62,028 nt of DNA. It comes from a virus. The stretch covers positions 1-62,028 of IMG/VR virus record IMGVR_UViG_3300025652_000067, one strand, 5' to 3'. Made by a program: the position numbers and the translations under genes. Positions 14,531 through 20,956 of the stretch are shown in pieces (position 1 is the stretch's first letter; the number at the start of each line of letters is the position of its first letter). Below the pieces are notes generated by a model. The model was given only the letters and a program-made list of their open reading frames with translations, searched no databases and had not been told where the DNA came from.

Positions 14531-14990
14531 ATCAACAATCAGAAACAACTACGACAGAAAAGAACCTACTAATGATTATTTAAAATACTGGAGAGTAATT
14601 AGGTATTGGGTAAAAGCAAAATACGGACTGACTACTCCAGATCTTGAAATGTTATTGTTCTTATATAGCGAACAACTATTTAATAAAACAGACTTTAAGG
14701 AATACGAAGAGCTTATGTCTTGGGACGTGAATCGTTTTGATAGAATGCTGAGAGACGGATGGATTCATGTATGGAGAAAAAGAAAAGGCAATCAAGCTAC
14801 CCTCTATGAACTTACCTATAAGACAAGACGAATTATAGATACTATTTATAAAAAGTTAAATGGAGAGGAGATTTCAGAAAGAAATCCTCTGTTCAACAAA
14901 AATGTATCTTACACCGACAAGGTATATCGTAATGCAATTAAAAAAATAAATGAATCTACAAAACAACTACAACATCACGCTCCTGAATAA
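14517..14990 (+). CDS. Winged-helix (MarR-like) DNA-binding protein
   Basis: 157 residues from a TTG start (TTG ACA ACT ATT). No ATG lies near the beginning of the frame. It reads YWRVIRYWVKAKYGLTTPDL, then EMLLFLYSEQLF, then LSWD-type FDRMLRDGWIHVWRKRKGNQ, LYELTYKTRRIIDTIYKKLN. Helix-helix-wing spacing with the basic RKRKGNQATLYELT wing fits MarR-type regulators. It could control the early-late switch. It is the only clear regulator-like gene here and lies next to the divergent promoter. Its 3' end overlaps the groES gene tail to tail by 35 bases. Confidence 0.7.
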   Translation: MTTIKSTIRNNYDRKEPTNDYLKYWRVIRYWVKAKYGLTTPDLEMLLFLYSEQLFNKTDFKEYEELMSWDVNRFDRMLRDGWIHVWRKRKGNQATLYELTYKTRRIIDTIYKKLNGEEISERNPLFNKNVSYTDKVYRNAIKKINESTKQLQHHAPE

Positions 14991-15213
14991 TCGTAAGCGG
15001 TTCGTCTTGTAGTAATATTTTATGTCCTGCAGCTTTATCATAGTATATCAGGTCATCTTCATTAATGACCTCTACATTGTTACCTACTTTTAATACTAAT
15101 CCTTTTTTGTATCTATAGGTATCTACATCTTGTGAGGATAGTAATAACCCGGAATCTGTTTTATATTCCTCTACTATCTCTCTTACTACTATGTATTTAT
15201 TTACTGGTTTCAT
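14956..15213 (-). CDS. groES: Co-chaperonin GroES
   Basis: 85 residues, somewhat shorter than the usual 95-97. KPVNKYIVVREI opens the fold. The segment YKTDSGLLLSSQ corresponds to the mobile loop, with LLL in place of the IVL tripeptide that binds GroEL. GLVLKVG then matches G-x-V-x-x-VG, DDLIYYDKAAGHKI the next strands, and IIQERDVVVVL the C-terminal strand. It caps the GroEL ring. Together with the phage groEL 120 bases upstream it would let the phage fold its own proteins, probably capsid or fibre subunits. Its start overlaps the 43-residue ORF by 17 bases. Confidence 0.85.
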   Translation of the reverse strand: MKPVNKYIVVREIVEEYKTDSGLLLSSQDVDTYRYKKGLVLKVGNNVEVINEDDLIYYDKAAGHKILLQDEPLTIIQERDVVVVL

Positions 15214-15328
15214 GCATTCTTTCTTTGTTGTAAACTATATACCCATGTTTCTCCAACATCTCTATAGCTTTGTTAAGTTCGTTTTGTTTTCTTCGATATG
15301 ACTCGAATATTTCGTTATATATTGGCAT
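15197..15328 (-). CDS. 43-residue helical ORF between groEL and groES
   Basis: ATG at 15328-15326, stop at 15199-15197. Product MPIYNEIFESYRRKQNELNK, AIEMLEKHGYIVYNKERMHE, TSK. It is mostly amphipathic helix. It starts 7 bases after the groEL stop region and overlaps groES by 17 bases, so it is packed as a real gene would be. Unknown function. It may be a small adaptor of the chaperonin or an unrelated passenger. Confidence 0.6.
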   Translation of the reverse strand: MPIYNEIFESYRRKQNELNKAIEMLEKHGYIVYNKERMHETSK

Positions 15329-15335
15329 CTTGTTA

Positions 15336-16931
15336 TTATTTATTATCGTATGTTCTCGCTAATGTTACTATTGCATTCGTACTTAATATCGTAGTTGCAA
15401 CAGATACTGCATTAATGAGCGCATTCTTTGTTACTTTCAATGGGTCTATAATACCCATACTATATAAATCACCAAATTTTTGATTCTTTACATCATAACC
15501 ATTTCTTGCATCTAAAATAAACTTGATGACATTATCTTCGTTTTCCCCAGCGTTTCTTAAGATTTGTTTACACGGAACCGAAAGAGCGTCTTTCAAAATC
15601 TTAACGCCTACTGATTCCTCTTTGCTTTCACCCTGAGTTGTTAATTCTTTGGATAATCTAAGTAGTGGCACTCCTGCTCCTGCTATTATCCCTTCTTCTA
15701 GTGCGGAACGCACCGCACATACCGCGTCATCAACGCGGTCAAATTTTTCTTTTTGCTCCACATCAGAGTTCCCTCCAACATAGATTACACCAATCCCGCC
15801 GCTTAGACTCGCTATACGTTGCAAGATAAAATCTTTTTCTGACTTTATTTTCGTATGCTTGTGTTGCTCCCATAACTCCTCAACTCTTTGAGGTATCTCC
15901 GCCACCTCATTGTTGTTTCTTATAATGATGGTATTGTCTCTACCTACTATCACTTTGGCAGCATGACCCAAGTCCTCCATACTAATCAACGACAAGTCAT
16001 CTCCTGTTTTCTCGCTGAAGTATTTCGCACCGACCGCTAGCGCGATGTCGCTCATTAGTTCGTGTTGCTTGTAACCAAACTGTGGAGGCATTATGTTACA
16101 AATTTTCAAACCGTTACGAACGACATTTGCTGCTAGGGTATTGACGACATTGTTATGGCAATTTCCAACTATCAGAAGTTTGTCGCCGTTACTGATAATA
16201 GGTTTCAATATTTTCTCAATACTAAGTATGTTATTAATCTCTTGATCAACTACTAGTACCTTCACGTTCTCAAGCACACACTCGTCCTTCTTTTGATTGT
16301 TCACAAACAGGTTCGATGTATATCCCCTTTCAACGCGGATCCCCTTTGTCACCTCACTATACGTGTTATGACCTTGTGAGTTCTCAACCGTGACAAGTCC
16401 GTCATGACCTACTTTATTATAGGTATCGTATATTATTTTCCCAATCTCTTTGTCATTGTTTGATGAGATGGTTGCTACGTCAAGCAGTCTTTTCTTAGAC
16501 AATTTCTTAGACTGTTTCTCTAGCCTTTTAATTACGTGTGAAGTGTGTTTGTTGATTTCACGTATGACAACCGTCGGATTTACCGACATATCTATGTATT
16601 TCTCACCCGCCTCAACTAATGCCTCAGTCAATACTATGGCGGTGGTTGTACCGTCCCCGGCAGAGGTTGCTGTACGATCCGCAGCTTCCTTCATCATCTT
16701 CACCGCAAGGTTCTCCACAGGATCCAACAAGTCAATGGATTTTGCAACCGTGACTCCGTCCTTAGTAACCGTGATTCCGTGCGTGTGTGTACGTGATTCT
16801 ATTAATACTGTCTGACCTCTTGGGCCCAATGTAGACTTGACAGCTTTTGAAATTTTAGCGATTCCGCTAATTAGTTTGTTTCTACCCTCAGAGTCAAAAT
16901 GTAACTCCCTCGGGGTGTATCCTTGTTCCAT
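15336..16931 (-). CDS. groEL: Chaperonin GroEL
   Basis: 531 residues, close to the bacterial 540-548. Conserved parts are STLGPRGQTVLI, TKDGVTVAKSI (Asp of the ATP pocket), AGDGTTTAIVL (nucleotide loop), LSGGIGVIYVGG, and RVDDAVCAVRSALEEGIIAG, in which the Asp equivalent to E. coli Asp398 is kept. The C-terminus (ARTYDNK) lacks the GGM tail of bacterial GroEL. It would form ATP-driven folding rings in the host cytoplasm. The DNA is visibly richer in G and C than its AT-rich flanks, suggesting separate acquisition. A consensus promoter lies 27-57 bases upstream. Confidence 0.95.
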   Translation of the reverse strand: MEQGYTPRELHFDSEGRNKLISGIAKISKAVKSTLGPRGQTVLIESRTHTHGITVTKDGVTVAKSIDLLDPVENLAVKMMKEAADRTATSAGDGTTTAIVLTEALVEAGEKYIDMSVNPTVVIREINKHTSHVIKRLEKQSKKLSKKRLLDVATISSNNDKEIGKIIYDTYNKVGHDGLVTVENSQGHNTYSEVTKGIRVERGYTSNLFVNNQKKDECVLENVKVLVVDQEINNILSIEKILKPIISNGDKLLIVGNCHNNVVNTLAANVVRNGLKICNIMPPQFGYKQHELMSDIALAVGAKYFSEKTGDDLSLISMEDLGHAAKVIVGRDNTIIIRNNNEVAEIPQRVEELWEQHKHTKIKSEKDFILQRIASLSGGIGVIYVGGNSDVEQKEKFDRVDDAVCAVRSALEEGIIAGAGVPLLRLSKELTTQGESKEESVGVKILKDALSVPCKQILRNAGENEDNVIKFILDARNGYDVKNQKFGDLYSMGIIDPLKVTKNALINAVSVATTILSTNAIVTLARTYDNK

Positions 16932-16957
16932 AACAATTTTATTTAATTTGATTTACA

Positions 16958-16988
16958 CAAATATATGTATTTAGTTTTGAAATACAAA
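16958..16988 (-). promoter_or_regulatory. Consensus Bacteroidetes promoter of groEL
   Basis: On the minus strand TTTG (16988-16985) is followed by exactly 19 bases and then TATATTTG (16965-16958). This is the textbook Bacteroidetes arrangement TTTG-N19-TAnnTTTG. It ends 27 bases before the groEL ATG at 16931 and is the best-formed minus-strand promoter in the window. It supports a Bacteroidetes host. Confidence 0.8.
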
Positions 16989-16989
16989 A

Positions 16990-17192
16990 TGTCACAGTGT
17001 CAAGTTTGCCCCCCTATTCTTCTTTTTATTTTTTTTTACTACTACTATATATTTTTTTTTATTTCAAACTGAAGTTAAAGTTGACATTCCGACATTTTCT
17101 AAGATAAGTAATTGATAATCAAAGAGTTAAGCAATGTCAAGGTAAAAAAAAGTTGACACTAAGTCGACACAAACTTAAAAAGTCGACACAAA
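16990..17192. repeat. Cluster of GACA repeats in the non-coding region upstream of groEL
   Basis: This stretch has no gene. AGT(T/C)GACA occurs at 17079, 17151, 17162 and 17181 on the plus strand. The last two extend to AGTCGACACAAA, 19 bases apart. The reverse form TGTCA(A/C) occurs at 16990, 16998 and 17135. Seven half-sites in about 200 bases look like iterons or operator sites. The position, between the minus-strand chaperonin operon and the start of the early region, fits a replication origin or a regulator-binding array. The rest is A/T runs. Confidence 0.6.
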
Positions 17193-17231
17193 ACAGTAGT
17201 AGTTACGCAAAAAATATACACGTGTTTTCTC

Positions 17232-17270
17232 AAAAAAAAAAGAGCAGCTACTTTTTTCACTACTCTTTTT
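17232..17270 (-). terminator. Intrinsic terminator after the 60-residue gene
   Basis: On the minus strand the arm at 17270-17260 (AAAAAGAGTAG) pairs with 17247-17237 (CTGCTCTTTTT) through 10 Watson-Crick pairs and one G-T pair. It is followed by a run of ten T's. It ends the transcript of the gene at 17299-17481 and separates it from the groEL promoter. Confidence 0.75.
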
Positions 17271-17298
17271 CAAAACTCAACTAACTTGGGAAAGGTTT

Positions 17299-17481
17299 TT
17301 ACATACCGAAATATCTTCGGCCTTCTTCACGCATTTTAGCTCTTTCGATGCCATCTGCGATCGTATCAATTTTATATTGTTTTTTCATTTGTTGTCTATA
17401 TAGAGACGCTTGCTCTATTCCTGACATACCATCCGGTCTGTTATTTATTAACCTACCGTTCTTAATTGTTAATCCGTCCAT
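17299..17481 (-). CDS. 60-residue small protein, unknown function
   Basis: Product begins MDGLTIKNGRLINNRPDGMS and later has YRQQMKKQYKIDTIADGIER followed by AKMREEGRRYFGM. Helical and charged, with no known domain. It stands alone as a monocistronic minus-strand unit with a possible -7 box at 17499-17506 and a clear terminator at 17232-17270. That packaging suggests a protein made on its own schedule. Confidence 0.6.
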   Translation of the reverse strand: MDGLTIKNGRLINNRPDGMSGIEQASLYRQQMKKQYKIDTIADGIERAKMREEGRRYFGM

Positions 17482-17498
17482 AACGTATTTATTTATTG

Positions 17499-17506
17499 TA
17501 AAGATA
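17499..17506 (-). promoter_or_regulatory. Possible -7 box for the 60-residue gene
   Basis: The minus strand reads TATCTTTA, one mismatch (final base) from TAnnTTTG. It lies 18 bases before the ATG at 17481. No -33 element is evident, so confidence is low. Confidence 0.4.
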
Positions 17507-17509
17507 CAA

Positions 17510-17827
17510 AAAAATATTAGATATGTAGAGGCAATGGGTTATATATATATTACAACACACACACCTCATTTTTAAAGTCGTTTTTTTTTAGGCGTTTTGC
17601 TTTCTAAAAATTTTTTTTCTGTGGATTTTTTAGGTTTTTTCTAGGCGGTACGGGTTGCCTTGGTTGGTTTACCTTCCCCCCTAGGATTTCCCCTCGTTAC
17701 GTTCTACGATTCCCCAAAGTTTACGACTTTGTACGCTCTCGGCCTTCCCTCGTGTTATACCCCCCACCAAAAAAGCAAACCTAAACAAAACAAGGGGTCA
17801 ATATAAACTTTTTGTAATCTGTTAAAT
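17510..17827. other. Non-coding region with T runs and a C-rich island
   Basis: No convincing gene lies between 17482 and 17903. Bases 17577-17640 carry long T runs. Bases 17640-17765 are unusually GC-rich for this genome, with C runs at about 17676-17681, 17690-17693, 17712-17715, 17747-17749 and 17760-17765, and several TACG tetramers (17649, 17698, 17705, 17722, 17732). A short inverted repeat AAAGT/ACTTT flanks one of them (17716-17730). It could hold the replication origin, a packaging signal or an untranslated RNA. I see no tRNA or CRISPR in it. Confidence 0.5.
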
Positions 17828-17878
17828 GCATTTTATTTGCATTTTATTTGCATACTAAATAAATATAACTTAGTTTTG
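17828..17878 (+). promoter_or_regulatory. Main early promoter with upstream 11-base direct repeat
   Basis: TTTG (17847-17850) is followed by 20 bases and TAGTTTTG (17871-17878), a good Bacteroidetes -33/-7 pair. It lies 25 bases before the ATG at 17904. The upstream part 17828-17853 is TGCATTTTATT repeated in tandem with an 11-base period, about one helical turn, and could be a regulator site. This promoter probably drives the long plus-strand early operon. Confidence 0.75.
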
Positions 17879-17903
17879 TTGACGAACAATTAATTTTATT
17901 ATT

Positions 17904-18335
17904 ATGAAATACTTATTAAACAAACAAACAAGGCAAGAGTTTTTGTCTGACAATTGGAAACTAGAAACGCTCATTTTTCGTTGGGGTAAGTCGGGAATGC
18001 GACCCGTTAGGATTTACGACAAGCGAAACGATAAAACCCAATTCGGGGCGGGCGGTTACGGATACGACAAGCAAGGAACGGCGTTCGGTCGGTTAATTGC
18101 TCATTATTTTGGCAATGAATTGAAGCGTTTAGATTCATCTAAATTCTACGGCTTAAGACATTACAACAACAAAACGAATAAATCTCAAAGAAGAGCATCA
18201 AAACACACAAGCACCTCAATTGATGGGGCTTGCGGTTTTTCTTCAATGGAAAGAATTTTAAATAAAATCGGGTTCGGTTTAGAATTCATCACAGAAACTA
18301 AACACGAAATAATATATAAACTTAACGTAAAATAA
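17904..18335 (+). CDS. First early-operon protein, unknown function
   Basis: 143 residues, basic. It contains FRWGKSGMRPVRIYDKR, GAGGYGYDKQGTAFGRLIAH and, near the C-terminus, IDGACGFSSMERILNKIGFG. No recognised domain. Being first behind the strongest plus-strand promoter suggests an abundant early product, perhaps acting on host functions. Two bases separate it from the next gene. Confidence 0.75.
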   Translation: MKYLLNKQTRQEFLSDNWKLETLIFRWGKSGMRPVRIYDKRNDKTQFGAGGYGYDKQGTAFGRLIAHYFGNELKRLDSSKFYGLRHYNNKTNKSQRRASKHTSTSIDGACGFSSMERILNKIGFGLEFITETKHEIIYKLNVK

Positions 18336-18336
18336 A

Positions 18337-18633
18337 ATGGGAAACACAAGAAACAAAAACAGAATAATAGTAAAACATTTACTAAACAAATATTTAGTTA
18401 AAGCGGGTTATATTTCAGAGGTTGCAATGTATGATTTTATATACTTTAAAATGAGTGAAGAAATCGCAAAATGCTTTATCGGTTTAGAGAACTTTAAAAA
18501 TTTAAATCCTGATGCAAAAATTGAAGATATAGATATGTCAATTACTTACGCTCATGATATTGGCGGAATTGTGAGAGAGGAAGAATATTTTATTCCTCGC
18601 TCAAACGGATATTTGAAACATTATACGAACTAA
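18337..18633 (+). CDS. Early-operon protein, unknown function
   Basis: 98 residues. Starts MGNTRNKNRIIVKHLLNKYL. It has a helical middle (MSEEIAKCFIGLENFKNL) and ends YFIPRSNGYLKHYTN. No known family. Spacing of 1 base after the previous stop indicates co-transcription and probably coupled translation. Confidence 0.7.
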   Translation: MGNTRNKNRIIVKHLLNKYLVKAGYISEVAMYDFIYFKMSEEIAKCFIGLENFKNLNPDAKIEDIDMSITYAHDIGGIVREEEYFIPRSNGYLKHYTN

Positions 18634-18640
18634 AATAAAA

Positions 18641-18760
18641 ATGATCATGAAAAATAAAACTTTACTTAACGGAATTATTAACGGCTTATTAATGGGTTTA
18701 GCCTCGCTGTTTGTGTGCGGTCTATTGCTAATAGTTAGCCACTTAATAAGGGTAATTTAA
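18641..18760 (+). CDS. 39-residue single-pass membrane peptide
   Basis: ATG at 18641, TAA at 18758-18760. An internal ATG at 18647 is equally possible. Product MIMKNKTLLNGIINGLLMGL, ASLFVCGLLLIVSHLIRVI. One hydrophobic helix covers most of it. Early membrane peptides of phages often alter host envelope proteins, but no function can be assigned. It follows the previous gene by 7 bases and is followed directly by the tRNA-like hairpin. Confidence 0.55.
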   Translation: MIMKNKTLLNGIINGLLMGLASLFVCGLLLIVSHLIRVI

Positions 18761-18762
18761 AA

Positions 18763-18802
18763 GATAAAATGGTTCTCGAGGGGGTTCGATTCCCCCTTTA
18801 TC
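18763..18802 (+). other. tRNA 3'-half-like element (T-arm plus acceptor-like stem)
   Basis: GATAAA (18763-18768) pairs with TTTATC (18797-18802). Inside lies a 5-bp stem GGGGG/CCCCC (18780-18784 and 18792-18796) with the 7-base loop TTCGATT, which fits the T-loop consensus TTCRANY. Only 11 bases (18769-18779, TGGTTCTCGA-like) replace the D and anticodon arms. It looks like the 3' part of a tRNA or a minimal tRNA mimic. It could be an old attachment core, a processing signal or a regulator of the gene at 18826. No full tRNA can be built from the upstream bases. Confidence 0.55.
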
Positions 18803-18825
18803 ATCTAACAATTAAAATTAACATT

Positions 18826-19059
18826 ATGGCACAATTAACCAAAATTATAACTCAATTGGAAAATTACATTGAAAAAATCAAAGATGAGATTTACGATAGA
18901 GAGGAACAAGCAGACAACCAAACCGATAAATGGCAGGGTTGGGAATATAGCGACAAAGGAAGTTGTTATATATCTAAAACTGAAGCCCTCGACGAATTGG
19001 TTGACCTTTTGTTTGAGGCACAATATAAAGCGGAACAAATTAAAAAAGGAGATTACTAA
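18826..19059 (+). CDS. Early-operon acidic protein, unknown function
   Basis: 77 residues from the ATG at 18826, preferred because the longer frame would run through the tRNA-like hairpin. MAQLTKIITQLENYIEKIKD forms a coiled-coil-like helix, then WQGWEYSDKGSCY and ALDELVDLLFEAQYKAEQIK. Charged helical protein. No domain recognised. Confidence 0.65.
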   Translation: MAQLTKIITQLENYIEKIKDEIYDREEQADNQTDKWQGWEYSDKGSCYISKTEALDELVDLLFEAQYKAEQIKKGDY

Positions 19060-19061
19060 CT

Positions 19062-19277
19062 ATGAAAACTAAAACATTAGAGCGTTTAATATGTTGTGCC
19101 TTGTTGGGCGGATTCTGTTTCTTTTCCGGTGTGTTTTATACTTATTATAAAATAGATCAAAGGTTATGGAATGAGGAAATATTAAAAGCTAGGGACATTG
19201 AAACCAGATATATCAATTACCCTAAACAAAGAAATTATAAATCAGAAGACATTAAAAGAATTATATATGGGAACTAA
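19062..19277 (+). CDS. Small membrane-anchored early protein
   Basis: 71 residues. A hydrophobic helix at about residues 9-28 (LICCALLGGFCFFSGVFYTY) is followed by a charged tail of about 43 residues. It may be a signal anchor with the tail in the periplasm or cytoplasm. Unknown function. The gene starts in the ACTATG context typical of this block, and the next gene overlaps its end by 11 bases. Confidence 0.65.
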   Translation: MKTKTLERLICCALLGGFCFFSGVFYTYYKIDQRLWNEEILKARDIETRYINYPKQRNYKSEDIKRIIYGN

Positions 19278-19431
19278 CATTAAAGAAATAAAAAACAACT
19301 ATCAATATAAATATGCTTTTATTGATTTAAAAAAATCAGGTGAAATTTACGGATATATATATAATGTAAATGACAAACAATACTTTATTGATAGTAAGGA
19401 AACATATTTCAAATTAATAAACTCAATTTAA
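19267..19431 (+). CDS. 54-residue early protein, unknown function
   Basis: I place the start at the ATG at 19267 (MGTNIKEIKNNYQYKYAFID) rather than further upstream inside the previous gene. The chain continues LKKSGEIYGYIYNVNDKQYF and ends TYFKLINSI. Beta-rich, tyrosine-rich, soluble. No family recognised. Confidence 0.55.
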   Translation: MGTNIKEIKNNYQYKYAFIDLKKSGEIYGYIYNVNDKQYFIDSKETYFKLINSI

Positions 19432-19440
19432 ATTAATATT

Positions 19441-19659
19441 ATGAAAAGATTTTTAGGAGTAGAACAAAAGAAAAAATATAGAACATTATTTGATGATTAT
19501 TTATTTCTAGAGGGATATAAAATATTTCAAGGATTTGACCATTATAATAATAAATCACTTTATCAATTGCAAGGAATAAAGAATGATTATGTCGGATTGT
19601 GGCACGAAACAAAAGAAGAAGTCATGAAAGAATTTCATGATAATAATTTAAATAATTAA
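19441..19659 (+). CDS. 72-residue early protein, unknown function
   Basis: Product MKRFLGVEQKKKYRTLFDDY, then EGYKIFQGFDHYNNKSLYQL and LWHETKEEVMKEFHDNN. It shares with other members of this block a small, lysine- and tyrosine-rich, AT-biased composition. No domain recognised. Preceded by ATTAATATT. Confidence 0.6.
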   Translation: MKRFLGVEQKKKYRTLFDDYLFLEGYKIFQGFDHYNNKSLYQLQGIKNDYVGLWHETKEEVMKEFHDNNLNN

Positions 19660-19664
19660 TAACT

Positions 19665-19835
19665 ATGAAAGTAAAAGAATTAATAAAGCAATTAAAACAA
19701 TACAATAACAATGATATTGTATGTGTTGAAGTTTTTGATATGACAGCTTATGAGGATTTATACGAATTTTATATTGATTGTGTAGCAATAAACCAAACTC
19801 AAAACGAAATAAGATTATCAATAACTAAAAATTAA
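19665..19835 (+). CDS. 56-residue early protein, unknown function
   Basis: ATG at 19665, TAA ending at 19835. Product MKVKELIKQLKQYNNNDIVC, VEVFDMTAYEDLYEFYIDCV and INQTQNEIRLSITKN. The N-terminal LI-K-L-x-x-Y-x-x-x-D-x-V-x-V layout is like short phage proteins that open with a helix followed by two strands. It starts in the TAATAACTATGAAAG context that recurs before several genes here. Function unknown. Confidence 0.6.
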   Translation: MKVKELIKQLKQYNNNDIVCVEVFDMTAYEDLYEFYIDCVAINQTQNEIRLSITKN

Positions 19836-19841
19836 ATAACT

Positions 19842-20102
19842 ATGAAAGTAAAACATTATTTACCAAAACTAAAAGCAAATAGATATACTTATTACAATTT
19901 AGATAAAAAATCAATTCAAGAATTTAAAAAGCTTTATAACTATTTGAAAAAACATAAAGAAAAAGAAGCTTCTAATTATTTGGAATGGTCATGGAATGAT
20001 GCAATAAAAGGCAGTGTCAATTATTGGCTAAATAATCAAACTGAAGTAGAATATATAAGAAAATATAAAGCTATGGAAGTAATAAGTCAAGCAATAAAAT
20101 AA
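19842..20102 (+). CDS. 86-residue basic early protein, unknown function
   Basis: Starts MKVKHYLPKLKANRYTYYNL, helical centre FKKLYNYLKKHKEKEASNYL, then WSWNDAIKGSVNYWLNN. Basic, aromatic-rich. No domain recognised. It begins in the same AATAACTATGAAAG context as its neighbours, six bases after the preceding stop. Confidence 0.6.
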   Translation: MKVKHYLPKLKANRYTYYNLDKKSIQEFKKLYNYLKKHKEKEASNYLEWSWNDAIKGSVNYWLNNQTEVEYIRKYKAMEVISQAIK

Positions 20103-20108
20103 ATAACT

Positions 20109-20318
20109 ATGAAAGAAACACAATTAGTAGCAATGGGCGTTCATTATCATCAACAAAGAATTGATAAAGAAGACAATAACAATGGTTTGTTGTATGGAAT
20201 ATATTATTTTGATATTCCTGTTGAGGATTTAAACACCGACCATATGTTTGACCATGACATTATCCATGTTGAATGGTATAAAACAAAAGAAGAAAGAAAT
20301 AATAAATTAAATAAATAA
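20109..20318 (+). CDS. 69-residue early protein, unknown function
   Basis: Product MKETQLVAMGVHYHQQRIDK, then LLYGIYYFDIPVEDLNTDHM and IIHVEWYKTKEERNNKLNK. Histidine-rich (HYHQQ, DHMFDHDIIHVEW), which might bind a metal, though no catalytic motif is clear. Same start context as neighbours. Function unknown. Confidence 0.6.
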   Translation: MKETQLVAMGVHYHQQRIDKEDNNNGLLYGIYYFDIPVEDLNTDHMFDHDIIHVEWYKTKEERNNKLNK

Positions 20319-20320
20319 CT

Positions 20321-20455
20321 ATGAATTTATCAGTAGAAGAAATAAAAGAATACTACTTAAACAATGGAATGTTCATTTTTGATTTTCCAAATTGGGAAGA
20401 TTGGGAAGATCAAGATTGGATTGAATATGCTGAAGAAAGTGAATTGGAAAGATAA
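20321..20455 (+). CDS. 44-residue very acidic peptide
   Basis: ATG at 20321, stop at 20453-20455. Product MNLSVEEIKEYYLNNGMFIF, DFPNWEDWEDQDWIEYAEES, ELER. The WEDWEDQDW stretch makes it strongly acidic, so it may mimic DNA or RNA charge as some phage inhibitors do, which is only an inference. It starts two bases after the previous stop, in the AATAACTATG context. Confidence 0.55.
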   Translation: MNLSVEEIKEYYLNNGMFIFDFPNWEDWEDQDWIEYAEESELER

Positions 20456-20488
20456 TAACCAATAAAAATAAAATTTATTAAAAAAAAC

Positions 20489-20519
20489 TTGCAAACAAGT
20501 TACAAATACATTACATTTA
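20489..20519 (+). promoter_or_regulatory. Possible promoter of the 120-residue gene
   Basis: TTG (20489-20491), 20 bases, then TACATTTA (20512-20519), one base short of TAnnTTTG. It lies in an 86-base gap and ends 22 bases before the ATG at 20542. Plausible but imperfect. Confidence 0.4.
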
Positions 20520-20541
20520 TAACTCAATTAAAAAAATAACT

Positions 20542-20904
20542 ATGGGAAGATATTATTCAGGCGATATAAACGGAAAGTTTATGTTTGCTGTCCAGCCAAG
20601 TGATGCTGGAGAAAGATTTGGAGCCACTGAACAAGAATCTTATTTTATTGAATACTCTGTCAATAGAGAGCAGTATGATAAAATAGAAAAAGAATTAGAA
20701 AGTATATTAAAAACAGGCTCTGTTGATAAAGTAAATAAAATGTTTGATGATCATAATTCTTATAATCATGAGACCATGGAAGAATATAATGTATCAGACA
20801 CAGACTTAAAACAATACGCTGATTATAGATTAGGGTTAAAGATGAAAGAATGGTTTGATAAGCATACCGACTTAGATACTCTTTATTACTCAGCAGAATT
20901 ATAA
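20542..20904 (+). CDS. 120-residue acidic protein, MGRYYSGDI type
   Basis: Starts MGRYYSGDINGKFMFAVQPS, then DAGERFGATEQESYFIEYSV, a helical middle (EQYDKIEKELESILKTG) and RLGLKMKEWFDKHTDLDTLY. The RYYSGDIxGKFxFxVQxSD opening is shared by small proteins in several virus genomes. No biochemical role is known. It probably has its own promoter just upstream and is followed by a 138-base gap holding an inverted repeat. Confidence 0.7.
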   Translation: MGRYYSGDINGKFMFAVQPSDAGERFGATEQESYFIEYSVNREQYDKIEKELESILKTGSVDKVNKMFDDHNSYNHETMEEYNVSDTDLKQYADYRLGLKMKEWFDKHTDLDTLYYSAEL

Positions 20905-20956
20905 AAGAATTATTGTGATTTTCATGATATGTTTAGTTTAATTGTTAGTTGATATT

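Noticed and set aside
17079-17192. Sigma-70 type -35 boxes (TTGACA)
   Set aside because: No TATAAT at about 17 bases downstream, and other promoters here follow the Bacteroidetes pattern; the repeated occurrence suggests binding sites instead.
17828-17853. CRISPR-like array
   Set aside because: Only two to three copies of an 11-base unit with no spacers; better explained as a promoter-linked direct repeat.
18763-18802. A functional tRNA gene
   Set aside because: T-arm and acceptor-like stem are present but no D arm or anticodon arm can be formed from the 11-base linker or the upstream bases, so it was listed as tRNA-like only.
18763-18802. Proof of a temperate phage (attP in a tRNA end)
   Set aside because: No tyrosine or serine integrase, excisionase or lysogeny repressor cassette was recognised; the element alone is not enough.
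18769-18825. Longer N-terminus for the gene at 18826
   Set aside because: The added residues would be encoded by the tRNA-like hairpin and look unlike a protein start; the ATG at 18826 has the local start context.
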